Part shown: piece by piece, positions 8,691-15,833 of the stretch
How positions within the stretch are numbered: position 1 is the first letter of the stretch
Layout of the letters: every line of letters starts with the position of its first letter
Source of the DNA: Oscillospiraceae bacterium
GTDB lineage: Bacteria; Bacillota; Clostridia; Oscillospirales; Acutalibacteraceae
Direction: 5' to 3'
Assembly (NCBI GenBank): GCA_902796905.1
Contig: CADBQU010000019.1
Coordinates: 1 to 64,000, forward strand
Length of the DNA: 64,000 nucleotides
Translations under genes and position numbers: made by a program
The notes under the pieces: generated by a model
Database searches by the model: none
What the model was told of the DNA's origin: nothing
What the model saw: the letters and a program-made list of their open reading frames with translations, nothing else

Positions 8691-8774
8691 TTACGGCGAA
8701 AACCAAAGCCCTTTGGGCTTTGGCAAAAGCTTAAGCTTTTGCCCCAAAACTTTTGTTTTGGGTTTTCGCCGTAA
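8691..8774. repeat. multi-hairpin intergenic element A
   Basis: Perfect 14-bp outer stem (8691-8704 with 8761-8774, TTACGGCGAAAACC) encloses three adjacent hairpins: CCAAAGCCC-TTT-GGGCTTTGG (8703-8723), CAAAAGC-TTAA-GCTTTTG (8724-8741) and CCCAAAAC-TTTT-GTTTTGGG (8743-8762). There are essentially no unpaired bases between them. First of nine such elements in the window. It sits between the tRNA terminator and the fhs promoter. Confidence 0.85.
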
Positions 8775-8799
8775 AGCTGCTTTAACCGCTAACTTTATC

Positions 8800-8828
8800 T
8801 TGACAGTGTTGGGGGGTTATGGTATAAT
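8800..8828 (+). promoter_or_regulatory. sigma-A promoter of fhs
   Basis: Consensus TTGACA (8800-8805), 17-bp spacer, TATAAT (8823-8828). Transcription would begin just before the ZTP riboswitch. Confidence 0.88.
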
Positions 8829-8847
8829 CCGTTTAGAATAAAGCTTT

Positions 8848-8954
8848 TTGAAACTGGCGGATTAGTGGAGCACCACATGGATCAAAGAGTATTAAAAGTC
8901 GACCGTCTGGGCATACTTATCCTTTTATGGTTAAGTATGCCGTTTTTGTTTTTT
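8848..8954 (+). promoter_or_regulatory. ZTP (pfl-motif) riboswitch with intrinsic terminator
   Basis: The pfl-motif core is visible: ACTGGCGG (8853-8860), the hairpin GTGGAGCACCAC, and the conserved 3' element GACCGTCTGGGCA (8901-8913). The 3' end of the aptamer overlaps the left arm of a terminator, GGCATACTTA (8910-8919) with TAAGTATGCC (8932-8941), followed by a T-rich run. ZTP binding would stabilise the aptamer, block the terminator and turn on fhs when 10-formyl-THF is short. The mechanism is known for this RNA family. The position upstream of formate-THF ligase fits. Confidence 0.9.
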
Positions 8955-9055
8955 AAGTAAAGAACAAAAAAGAACAAAAAATAAAAAAATTTCGGCATTA
9001 AAAACACATAAACAAAAATCCGTAAAAAATACATAAATATAAGGAGAGATTTTAA

Positions 9056-10732
9056 TTGGCATATTTATCAGATATAGAAATTGCAGGTAAATGTAAATTA
9101 AAACCCATAACAGAAATAGCAAAAAGAGCAAATATTGATGAAAAGTATATAGAACTGTACGGAAGATATAAAGCTAAAGTAGACCTTTCAATTATGAAAG
9201 AAAACAAAAAGCCGTACGGAAAGCTTATTCTTGTAACTGCCATAACTCCCACTCCCGCAGGCGAGGGCAAAACCACCACTACCATAGGCCTGGCCGACGG
9301 TTTAAGCAGAATTGGCAAAAACGTTATGGTGGCGTTAAGAGAACCCTCTTTAGGTCCGGTTTTCGGAATAAAAGGGGGAGCCGCCGGCGGCGGATATGCG
9401 CAGGTTGTGCCTATGGAGGATATTAATCTTCATTTTACGGGCGATTTCCACGCAATAGGTGCCGCAAACAATTTACTTGCGGCAATGCTGGATAACCATA
9501 TAAAACAAGGTAACGAACTTAACATAGATGTTCGTAAAATAACCTGGAAACGCTGCGTGGATATGAATGACCGTCAGTTAAGAAATATTGTTGACGGTTT
9601 GGGGGGAACCGCTAACGGGGTACCCCGTGAAGACGGTTTTGATATTACCGTTGCCAGTGAAATAATGGCGGTACTTTGTCTTTCAAAATCCATTACCGAT
9701 TTAAAAAAAAGGCTTTCAAATATAATAGTAGGGTATACTTATAACGATGAGCCCGTAACCTGTGCCGACCTTAAAGCTCAGGGCGCTATGGCAGCGCTTT
9801 TAAAAGACGCATTAAAGCCTAACCTTGTACAAACTTTAGAAGGTACGCCGGCGCTGGTTCACGGCGGACCCTTTGCAAACATTGCTCACGGCTGCAACTC
9901 CGTAACCGCTACCGAATTGGCATTAAAGCTTGGCGATTATACCGTAACCGAAGCCGGTTTCGGAGCGGATTTGGGGGCGGAAAAATTTCTTGATATTAAA
10001 TGCCGCAAAGCGGGGCTTACCCCCAACGCAGTGGTAATGGTTGCCACTGTTCGCGCTCTTAAAATGCACGGCGGATTAAATATTAAAGACCTTAATACCG
10101 AAGATTTAAAAGCGCTTGAAAAAGGCATACCAAACCTTTTAAGGCATATTTCCAATATTAAAAATGTTTACGGTCTTCCTTGCGTTGTTGCAATAAACCG
10201 TTTTCCTACGGATACCGATAATGAAATAGATTTTATAATAAAAAAATGCAAAGAACTTGGGGTTAATGTGGTTCTTTCTACCGTTTGGGAAAACGGCGGT
10301 GCCGGCGGAGAAGAGTTGGCTAAAGAAGTGGTAAGGCTTTGCGAAAAAGAAAAAGCAAACTTTACTTTTAGCTACGAACTTAACAGCAGTATAGAAGAAA
10401 AAATAGAGGCTGTGGTAAAAAAGGTTTACGGCGGTAAGGGCATAAACATTTTACCTGCGGCTCAAAAGCAAATAAACAGGCTTACGGAGTTGGGATATAA
10501 AGAACTGCCCGTATGTATTGCCAAAACACAGTACAGTTTTTCGGATGACCCTTCTCTTTTAGGTGCGCCGGATAATTTTACCGTTACGGTAAAAAACGTT
10601 AAAATATCTGCCGGTGCAGGCTTTATAGTGGTTCTTACCGGAGATATTATGACAATGCCCGGTTTGCCTAAACATCCTGCGGCAGAAAATATAGATGTTG
10701 ATGAAACAGGTAAAATAACAGGACTTTTTTAA
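9056..10732 (+). CDS. fhs: formate-tetrahydrofolate ligase
   Basis: ATP-dependent enzyme joining formate to THF to give 10-formyl-THF for purine and fMet synthesis, and the first methyl-branch step in acetogens. The 558 residues equal the usual family length. The nucleotide site [13 protein letters not shown] lies near residues 64-76. The start is TTG 9056: AAGGAGAG (9041-9048) ends 7 nt before it and no ATG lies nearby. It is controlled by the ZTP riboswitch directly upstream. No other Wood-Ljungdahl genes are nearby, so a one-carbon supply role is more likely than acetogenesis. Confidence 0.96.
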   Translation: MAYLSDIEIAGKCKLKPITEIAKRANIDEKYIELYGRYKAKVDLSIMKENKKPYGKLILVTAITPTPAGEGKTTTTIGLADGLSRIGKNVMVALREPSLGPVFGIKGGAAGGGYAQVVPMEDINLHFTGDFHAIGAANNLLAAMLDNHIKQGNELNIDVRKITWKRCVDMNDRQLRNIVDGLGGTANGVPREDGFDITVASEIMAVLCLSKSITDLKKRLSNIIVGYTYNDEPVTCADLKAQGAMAALLKDALKPNLVQTLEGTPALVHGGPFANIAHGCNSVTATELALKLGDYTVTEAGFGADLGAEKFLDIKCRKAGLTPNAVVMVATVRALKMHGGLNIKDLNTEDLKALEKGIPNLLRHISNIKNVYGLPCVVAINRFPTDTDNEIDFIIKKCKELGVNVVLSTVWENGGAGGEELAKEVVRLCEKEKANFTFSYELNSSIEEKIEAVVKKVYGGKGINILPAAQKQINRLTELGYKELPVCIAKTQYSFSDDPSLLGAPDNFTVTVKNVKISAGAGFIVVLTGDIMTMPGLPKHPAAENIDVDETGKITGLF

Positions 10733-10805
10733 AAAACACCGTAATATAAAAATTTATGTTTTAATACTTTTTGGGTAAAATAATAAAAAATCCGGAGGTA
10801 TTAAA

Positions 10806-11666
10806 ATGGAAAACTGTTTTAGCATTAAAAATATTAACGGTTTTAAAGAACATTTATTAGAAGAAGAAAAAAGTAAAGCAACAATAGAAAAATATTTAAG
10901 AGATGTAAATTTGTTTTTAAAATACATTAAAAAAACAAATAGCTTTAAAACCGATTTTAAAATTACAAAAGAAACCGTAATAGCTTATAAAAAACATTTG
11001 CTGGAACTTTATGCGGTAAGAAGCGTTAATTCTATGCTGGCAGGCATAAATTGTTTGTTTGATTTTTTAGGCTTTCATCACTTAAAGGTAAAATCGGTAA
11101 AGCTGCAGCAGCAGGTTTTTTGTACCGAGGAAAAAGAGCTTACAAAAGCCGAATACGCCAGGCTTTGCAAAACTGCCGAACAAAAGCGTAATAAGCGTTT
11201 AAATTTAATTTTGCAAACCATTTGCGGTACAGGCATAAGGGTAAGCGAACTAAAATTTATAACGGTGGAAGCGGTAAAACAAAACGAAGCATCGGTAAGA
11301 AGCAAGGGTAAAACCCGTACGGTATTTATTGTAAAACAACTAAAACAAAAACTGCTTCGCTATGCGGCGGAGCAGGGAATAACAAGCGGCAGTATTTTTA
11401 TAACCAAAAACGGAAAAGCCGTAAACAGAACCAATATTTGGCGGCAGATGAAAGGCCTTTGTAAAGAGGCAAATGTAAGCCCTACAAAGGTTTTTCCGCA
11501 TAATTTGCGACACCTTTTTGCAAGAGTTTTTTACGGAATAGAAAAGGATATAGCCAAGCTTGCAGATATTTTGGGACACAGCAGTATAAACACAACAAGG
11601 ATATATATAATTTCCACAGGTACGGAACACCGCAAAAGAATGGAAAATATGAAACTTATTATGTAA
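10806..11666 (+). CDS. tyrosine recombinase / site-specific integrase
   Basis: 286-residue lambda-integrase family recombinase. A SAM-like core-binding domain covers residues 10-100 and the catalytic domain follows. Catalytic residues are in place: Arg145 (GTGIRVSEL), His232 and Arg235 (PHNLRHLF), His258 (LGHSS) and nucleophile Tyr267. Length and lack of an arm-binding domain resemble Xer-type or invertase-type enzymes, not large phage integrases. No phage genes are nearby. A perfect 21-bp inverted repeat lies 45 bp downstream, which suggests a local DNA-inversion target. A general ribosome binding site (CCGGAGG) precedes the ATG. Confidence 0.9.
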   Translation: MENCFSIKNINGFKEHLLEEEKSKATIEKYLRDVNLFLKYIKKTNSFKTDFKITKETVIAYKKHLLELYAVRSVNSMLAGINCLFDFLGFHHLKVKSVKLQQQVFCTEEKELTKAEYARLCKTAEQKRNKRLNLILQTICGTGIRVSELKFITVEAVKQNEASVRSKGKTRTVFIVKQLKQKLLRYAAEQGITSGSIFITKNGKAVNRTNIWRQMKGLCKEANVSPTKVFPHNLRHLFARVFYGIEKDIAKLADILGHSSINTTRIYIISTGTEHRKRMENMKLIM

Positions 11667-11689
11667 ACGTTTTTAAAATAATAAAAAAA

Positions 11690-11702
11690 CCGCCAAAGGC
11701 GG
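11690..11702 (-). terminator. short hairpin with U-run on the minus strand
   Basis: CCGCC-AAA-GGCGG just after the recombinase gene. On the minus strand it is followed by seven Ts, so it could stop leftward transcripts coming from the inverted-repeat segment. Confidence 0.5.
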
Positions 11703-11710
11703 CTGATACG

Positions 11711-12003
11711 TAATTGTTATTATGTTGTAAATTTAATATAAAATAACTCTTTGTACATAGTAAATATAGCATAAAAAAATATTATTGTAAAGCATTTTAA
11801 ATAAAAAGCTGGTAAAAGAGTTAATTTTGTAGTAAAATAGGTATTAAAATAAAAGCCTTTACTTATAATAAAACGAAAAGGCTTGTTTTGGCATGAAATT
11901 TTTTGTATAAAATTTAAATTAATATAATTTTTTGTTTGTTATTATTACGTTAAATGTACTTTTGTATATTTAATTTAAAGTTTTTACAACATAATAACAA
12001 TTA
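11711..12003. other. candidate invertible DNA segment bounded by a 21-bp inverted repeat
   Basis: A perfect 21-bp inverted repeat (11711-11731 and 11983-12003) flanks 251 bp of AT-rich non-coding DNA. A third copy of the right-hand repeat core lies in direct orientation at 12018-12036. Each copy contains the imperfect palindrome CATAAT-aaca-ATTA(T/C)G, as expected of a recombinase crossover site with two half-sites. The segment lies directly downstream of a tyrosine recombinase and upstream of a GGDEF gene and contains a promoter-like sequence. Alternatively it is a MITE with TA ends or simply an RNA structure. The 495-bp gap 11667-12161 holds no gene. Confidence 0.5.
11763..11791 (-). promoter_or_regulatory. 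promoter-like sequence inside the inverted-repeat segment
   Basis: On the minus strand TTTACA (11786-11791), 17-bp spacer, TATATT (11763-11768). In the present orientation it points toward the 3' end of the recombinase gene. After inversion it would point toward the GGDEF genes. It sits in AT-rich sequence, so chance is possible. Confidence 0.4.
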
Positions 12004-12010
12004 TGAAGTA

Positions 12011-12046
12011 AAAACCGCAACATAATAACAATTATGTTGCGGTTTT
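12011..12046. terminator. strong hairpin built on the third copy of the inverted-repeat core
   Basis: A perfect 15-bp stem (12011-12025 with 12032-12046; arm AAAACCGCAACATAA) with a 6-nt loop and flanking A and T runs. It works as a terminator in both directions and incorporates the repeat core CAACATAATAACAATTATG. Confidence 0.7.
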
Positions 12047-12161
12047 TTGCGTTTATAAAATATTTATAATCGGCAAAAATAATTATTGGCATTAACAGGG
12101 CTAAAACAATTTTTAAAACATAAACATTAATACTATATTTAAAAATTTAACGGGGCGTATA

Positions 12162-12257
12162 ATGAAAATTACGGAAATATATCAAAAATTTATATGCAGG
12201 GTTAAAGCCGCTGTGGTATCCGACAATTTAAGGCGCAGATTATCTTTTAATTTTTAA
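12162..12257 (+). pseudogene. detached N-terminus of the first GGDEF gene (frameshift)
   Basis: 31-codon reading frame ending LRRRLSFNF. One extra T in the T5 run at 12251-12255 would join it in frame with LNAALSFISFVMSVVNIF and the downstream GGDEF protein, which supplies its first membrane helix. The downstream frame alone has no ribosome binding site before its ATG at 12287. This points to a single-base deletion (real decay, phase variation or a sequence error) and not to a separate gene. Confidence 0.55.
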
Positions 12258-12286
12258 ATGCGGCTCTTTCGTTTATTTCTTTTGTA

Positions 12287-13252
12287 ATGAGTGTTGTAAA
12301 TATATTTACAGCCGAATACACGCTTATGGTTGTAACCTTTATTTTTTCGTTTTTGTGTTTAATTAATGTAATATTATTACACGTTTTAAAAATAAACGAA
12401 GTCATAGTATACACGGCATTCGGAGTGGAATCTTTAGCTTTGCTGGCTTTCTTTTTTATAAGCGGAATACCAAACGGTTTCAGCGCACTTTGGATATGCC
12501 TTATACCAAGTTTTGCGTTGCTTATTTTCGGCGTTAAATTGGGCAGCGGATATTCTATGCTGGCACTTTTAATGACGCTTTTCTTTTTTTGGATTCCGGC
12601 AGGGAAAAGCCTTCTTATGTACTCATATACAAACGAGTTTATGCTAAGATTTCCTTTTTTATACTGCTCGGTGTTTGTAATATCTTTAATTATTGAGTGC
12701 GTTCGTAAAGAAACGCAAAATCAGTTGGAATATGTAAAACAAAATTACAGCTTTTTATACCGCCACGACGCATTAACGGGACTTTACAACCGACACGGAA
12801 TAAAAGAATATATTGAAAAGGCGTTTAATGATAAAAGCGGTAACAACCATGCGGCTATTATTATTTTTGATATAGACGATTTTAAGGGTATAAACGATAA
12901 ATACGGTCATGAGTTTGGCGATAAAGTACTTAAAACCGTGGCGGAAATTTCGCTTAGAATTATGTGCAAGCACTGCCATTGCTGCCGTTGGGGCGGAGAG
13001 GAATTTTTGCTTATTATGCAGTGCGAGCATAATCCGTTTAACACAGCCGAAAAAATAAGGAAAGAGGTAGAAAAAACGGAGATTTTAAACGGAGAAGAAA
13101 AAATACACGTTACCATAAGTGTAGGGGTGTGCGTGGAAGAAAATTTGCAAAGTACCAATATACACGATATTATAGATAAAGCAGATAAAGCTTTGTATAT
13201 TTCAAAAGAAAAAGGTAAAAATTGCGTTACAAATTATAATTTAAATTTATAG
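12287..13252 (+). CDS. membrane GGDEF diguanylate cyclase (N-terminus frameshifted)
   Basis: The protein has five to six hydrophobic segments (residues 1-135) followed by a GGDEF domain with the active-site motif RWGGEEF. DALTGLYNRHG opens the domain and FDIDDFKGINDKYGHEFGD gives the metal-binding Asp. It should make c-di-GMP from two GTP at the membrane. An RxxD inhibitory site is not evident. The open frame begins at ATG 12287 without a ribosome binding site. A preceding frame (12162-12257) completes the expected N-terminus if one T is restored, so the gene appears frameshifted. A second GGDEF gene follows. Confidence 0.8.
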   Translation: MSVVNIFTAEYTLMVVTFIFSFLCLINVILLHVLKINEVIVYTAFGVESLALLAFFFISGIPNGFSALWICLIPSFALLIFGVKLGSGYSMLALLMTLFFFWIPAGKSLLMYSYTNEFMLRFPFLYCSVFVISLIIECVRKETQNQLEYVKQNYSFLYRHDALTGLYNRHGIKEYIEKAFNDKSGNNHAAIIIFDIDDFKGINDKYGHEFGDKVLKTVAEISLRIMCKHCHCCRWGGEEFLLIMQCEHNPFNTAEKIRKEVEKTEILNGEEKIHVTISVGVCVEENLQSTNIHDIIDKADKALYISKEKGKNCVTNYNLNL

Positions 13253-13360
13253 ATAATATTGAAAAATAAAAATAAAAGTAGTAAAATAATGCTTGTACCA
13301 AGTTTATATTGATATATTTACCAAATTCATACTATGCAAAAGGAGGTTAAGGCGTAGGAA

Positions 13361-13567
13361 ATGAAAATGTATGTAGCATTAATCGTTATGACTCAGCTTT
13401 CAATGTTAGTGCTTATATTGTTGGTATATAAAAATAAATCGTTAAATAAATCGGGTAAAACGGGTCTTATAATTACTTCCGTACTTATTATGTGGGAGCG
13501 TTGTTTGAATGTTTGGGCGAATTGCTTAACGGATTTGGTCCCGAATTTTATGTGTTGCATAACATAA
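13361..13567 (+). pseudogene. detached N-terminus of the second GGDEF gene (frameshift)
   Basis: A strong ribosome binding site (AAAGGAGG) starts this frame. About the first 44 residues are a membrane helix and a loop that run up to VLIMW. At 13494-13496 (GGG) one missing G would restore the frame into GALFECLGELLNGFGPEF of the main frame. The remaining codons, to 13567, are out-of-frame read-through. It is the beginning of the following gene rather than a separate protein. Confidence 0.65.
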
Positions 13568-14421
13568 TAAAGTTTTTTGAATTATCGGTAGCGCCTATTA
13601 TACCTATAGTAATTTCAACCGCCTTTTACCCTATAAAATCGCGCTATTTGGTTTTTGTTCCCAACGCAATTCATATAGTGCTGGAGTTTTTATCTTTATT
13701 TTACGGTTTTATTTTTAATATAGATGAAAACAATAATTACACTCACGGTAAATTTTATTTTATATATTATATTATATTGTTTTTCGGGGTAATATTCCTT
13801 ATAGCTACGGCTGTAAAGTTTGGTGCAAATTTGCAGAACAGAAACAATATATCGCTTACTATGATTGCGTTGTTAGTTTTTACGGGTCTTATTTGCCAAG
13901 TAATAGACAGAACATTAAAAGTGGTATGGTTAACGGTTGCTATAGCTGCGATTTTGTTTTACATTTACTATTGCAATATGGTACTGCAAATAGATTCGTT
14001 AACAAAACTTTTAAACAGAAGGTCGTTTGACAGCCGCAGGCAGATGCATCATAAACGCGTATTGGTTATAGTGTTTGACGTTAATAATTTTAAAAGCATA
14101 AACGATAAATACGGACATGCTTTTGGTGATTATTGTTTAAAAACGGTTGGCGGCGTTATAAAATCCGTATACGGAAAAAACGGACAGTGCTACCGTATAG
14201 GCGGAGACGAATTTTGCGTTATTCTTGATAGGCGTATAGATTTAATTGATATAGAAAATTTAAACGAAAAATTTAAAAACGCCCTTTCGGAAGAAAATAA
14301 AACAGACAGCCGTATGCCGACAGTAGCTTTAGGTTATACAACTTTCGAGCCTAAAAAAATGGGATTTGACGAAGCCGTGGCCATAGCGGATGAGCAGATG
14401 TATAAAAACAAAAAAATATAA
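13492..14421 (+). CDS. membrane GGDEF diguanylate cyclase (frameshifted near the start)
   Basis: 309-residue open frame with several membrane helices (to about residue 165) and a C-terminal GGDEF domain carrying RIGGDEF; VFDVNNFKSINDKYGHAFGD contains the conserved Asp/Asn-Asn-Phe-Lys region. It opens at a GTG with no ribosome binding site, and its true N-terminus is in another frame (13361 onward). A single lost G at 13494-13496 explains this. With the preceding GGDEF gene it forms a tandem of c-di-GMP synthases that both appear interrupted. A strong hairpin follows. Confidence 0.8.
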   Translation: MGALFECLGELLNGFGPEFYVLHNIIKFFELSVAPIIPIVISTAFYPIKSRYLVFVPNAIHIVLEFLSLFYGFIFNIDENNNYTHGKFYFIYYIILFFGVIFLIATAVKFGANLQNRNNISLTMIALLVFTGLICQVIDRTLKVVWLTVAIAAILFYIYYCNMVLQIDSLTKLLNRRSFDSRRQMHHKRVLVIVFDVNNFKSINDKYGHAFGDYCLKTVGGVIKSVYGKNGQCYRIGGDEFCVILDRRIDLIDIENLNEKFKNALSEENKTDSRMPTVALGYTTFEPKKMGFDEAVAIADEQMYKNKKI

Positions 14422-14460
14422 AGAATGATACATAATAAAAATTTTATAATTTAAACATTT

Positions 14461-14510
14461 ATTAAAACGCTCAATACCTTGTTTATAAACAAAGTATTAA
14501 GTGTTTTAAT
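14461..14510 (+). terminator. long hairpin after the GGDEF pair
   Basis: ATTAAAACGCTCAATAC (14461-14477) pairs with 14494-14510 at 16 of 17 positions (one G-U), around the inner palindrome TTGTTTATAAACAA. The T-run after it is weak (CTTTTGTT). Confidence 0.55.
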
Positions 14511-14681
14511 CTTTTGTTGCAGTTTACATTTGGCAAATTAAATTCTATAATTAAAATAATATATATTATTATTATTTTAAAAGCATTATTATTTAACGGA
14601 TATTTTTGTTTTTTTAGGAGATGAAAATAAGCAATAGCAATATTTCTTTACTCCGAAATTAATATTTTATGCGTAGCGGGT

Positions 14682-14864
14682 ATGGTTATAATCGCTGTTA
14701 AATATTCGTCTTCGTATTTAGATAATTCGGATTATTCTCGCTTGCCTAACTTAAAAAGCGAACTTATAATAGATGATTTGCATAAAAAAATAGATTTGAT
14801 TTTAGAAAATCAAAAAAAGCTTAACAAAAAAATAGAAGCTTTGGAAAGCAAAAACAAACAGTAA
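14682..14864 (+). CDS. small protein with coiled-coil C-terminus (probably 5'-truncated)
   Basis: 60-residue open frame: a short hydrophobic start, then DDLHKKIDLILENQKKLNKK, a likely coiled coil. No ribosome binding site precedes ATG 14682. A good one (TTAGGAG) precedes ATG 14621 in another frame, which stops after 13 codons. A one-base shift there would give a longer membrane-anchored protein (LYSEINILCVAGMVIIAVKY). I do not recognise the family. It contains the dispersed 22-bp motif at 14726-14747, which encodes SDYSRLP. Confidence 0.4.
   Translation: MVIIAVKYSSSYLDNSDYSRLPNLKSELIIDDLHKKIDLILENQKKLNKKIEALESKNKQ
14726..14747. repeat. copy of the dispersed 22-bp motif
   Basis: Matches the right arm of the inverted repeat at 217-238 at 21 of 22 positions (TTCGGATTATTCTCG then C/T TTGCCT). 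Confidence 0.55.
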
Positions 14865-14867
14865 AAA

Positions 14868-14947
14868 GGTAAAAGCCCCAAAAACAAAAATTGTTTTTGG
14901 AACAAAAGCGCAGCTTTTGTTAAAGCCTTTAGGCTTTGGCTTTTGCC
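14868..14947. repeat. multi-hairpin intergenic element B
   Basis: Outer stem GGTAAAAGCC/GGCTTTTGCC (14868-14877 with 14938-14947, one T-G pair). Inside are three touching hairpins: CCAAAAACAA-AAA-TTGTTTTTGG, AACAAAAGC-GCA-GCTTTTGTT and AAAGCCT-TT-AGGCTTT. Same architecture as element A, with different stems. Confidence 0.85.
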
Positions 14948-15048
14948 GTAAATAATAAAAATAAACATAAACAAATAAAATCCGGCGAAGAATTTAATCT
15001 CCGTCGGATTTTTATTTTTAAACAGAATAATTAATTTTAAAAATTAAA

Positions 15049-15501
15049 TTATTCTATTTCAAGATGATGCGATTTAGGCAAGTTTTCGGTTTTTTTAGGC
15101 AAATTCAATTTTAAAACACCGTTTTCGTATTTGGCGGTAATTTCGTCTGCTTTTACGCCCGAAAGGTCAAACTCACGGCTGTAAGCTCCGTAAGAACGTT
15201 CGCAACGAACATATTTGCCTTTTTTATTCTTTTCTTCGTGTTCGGAATGACGTTCTGCCCTAACGGTTAAAACATCTCCGTTAACATCCAAATTAATATC
15301 TTTTTTCTCAAAGCCCGGCAAATCGGCTTCTAATTCGTAATGGTCGCCTTCGTCTTTAATATCGGTTTTAAATTCATCTAAACCTGTGCTGCCGAAAAAT
15401 CCGAAAGGACTTCCGAAAAACTGTTTTTCAAATTCATCCATATCTTTAAAAGGATTATAAAGGGAATTGTTTTTATGAGAATAAGGTCTTAGTTCAAACA
15501 T
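15049..15501 (-). CDS. small heat-shock protein Hsp20
   Basis: 150-residue alpha-crystallin-domain chaperone that holds unfolding proteins. The domain covers about residues 40-140: an ELEADLPGFEKKDI strand, DVNGDVLTVRAERH, and ENGVLKLNLPK with the GVLxLxLPK signature. The N-terminal arm carries FFGSPFGFF. A C-terminal I-x-I motif is not clear (ends HLEIE). A strong ribosome binding site (CGGAGG) precedes the ATG. The promoter overlaps that of the divergent PucR-type gene. No CIRCE operator is seen. Confidence 0.93.
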   Translation of the reverse strand: MFELRPYSHKNNSLYNPFKDMDEFEKQFFGSPFGFFGSTGLDEFKTDIKDEGDHYELEADLPGFEKKDINLDVNGDVLTVRAERHSEHEEKNKKGKYVRCERSYGAYSREFDLSGVKADEITAKYENGVLKLNLPKKTENLPKSHHLEIE

Positions 15502-15570
15502 AATAAATACCTCCGTAAATTTAAAATTATTTTTTGTTTTTGTTTTTGGCTTTTTTATTTTTTATTGTGC

Positions 15571-15633
15571 TTAAATAATTTGTTGATTTTTGCCAATGTT
15601 AAAATCAATTGTTTTTTTATATTGTTTATTCAT
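15571..15633 (-). CDS. possible 20-residue leader ORF upstream of hsp20
   Basis: MNKQYKKTIDFNIGKNQQII follows CGGAGATGATACCA, a plausible ribosome binding site at good spacing, between the minus-strand promoter and hsp20. No homology can be claimed. It may be a leader peptide, a tiny protein or chance. Confidence 0.3.
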   Translation of the reverse strand: MNKQYKKTIDFNIGKNQQII

Positions 15634-15745
15634 TGGTATCATCTCCGTTATTATTATTTTTATTCGTAAGTGTTAAAGTTTTTTAATTTTTTTAATTTTA
15701 TTTTTATTTTCGCTTTCTTTGTTTTTCTTTTTTCTTTATGTCTAT

Positions 15746-15773
15746 ATTTTAGCACAAACCATTGATTATTCAA
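15746..15773 (-). promoter_or_regulatory. promoter reading toward hsp20
   Basis: TTGAAT (15768-15773), 16-bp spacer, TAAAAT (15746-15751) on the minus strand. It overlaps the divergent plus-strand promoter, so only one may be occupied at a time. The remaining leader to hsp20 (15502-15745) is AT-rich and holds only the possible 20-codon ORF. Confidence 0.55.
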
Positions 15774-15790
15774 TAAGCTAATGGTATAAT
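15762..15790 (+). promoter_or_regulatory. promoter of the PucR-type regulator gene
   Basis: TTGATT (15762-15767), 17-bp spacer, TATAAT (15785-15790). Confidence 0.7.
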
Positions 15791-15806
15791 TATATAAAGC
15801 TTATAT

Positions 15807-15819
15807 GTGCTAATAGCAC
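15807..15819. promoter_or_regulatory. palindromic operator candidate GTGCT-AAT-AGCAC
   Basis: A 13-bp perfect palindrome sits between the -10 box and the ribosome binding site of the PucR-type gene. A half-site AGCAC recurs at 15751-15755 overlapping the hsp20 -10 box. This spacing suggests autoregulation or joint control of both genes. Confidence 0.45.
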
Positions 15820-15833
15820 AAAAGGAGAACTTT

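Noticed and set aside
10806..12046. Prophage or large integrative element started by the recombinase
   Set aside because: No excisionase, relaxase, replication or phage structural genes follow; neighbours are ordinary chromosomal genes.
15502..15745. CIRCE operator upstream of hsp20
   Set aside because: The TTAGCACTC-N9-GAGTGCTAA sequence is absent; only the short AGCAC half-sites are seen nearby.
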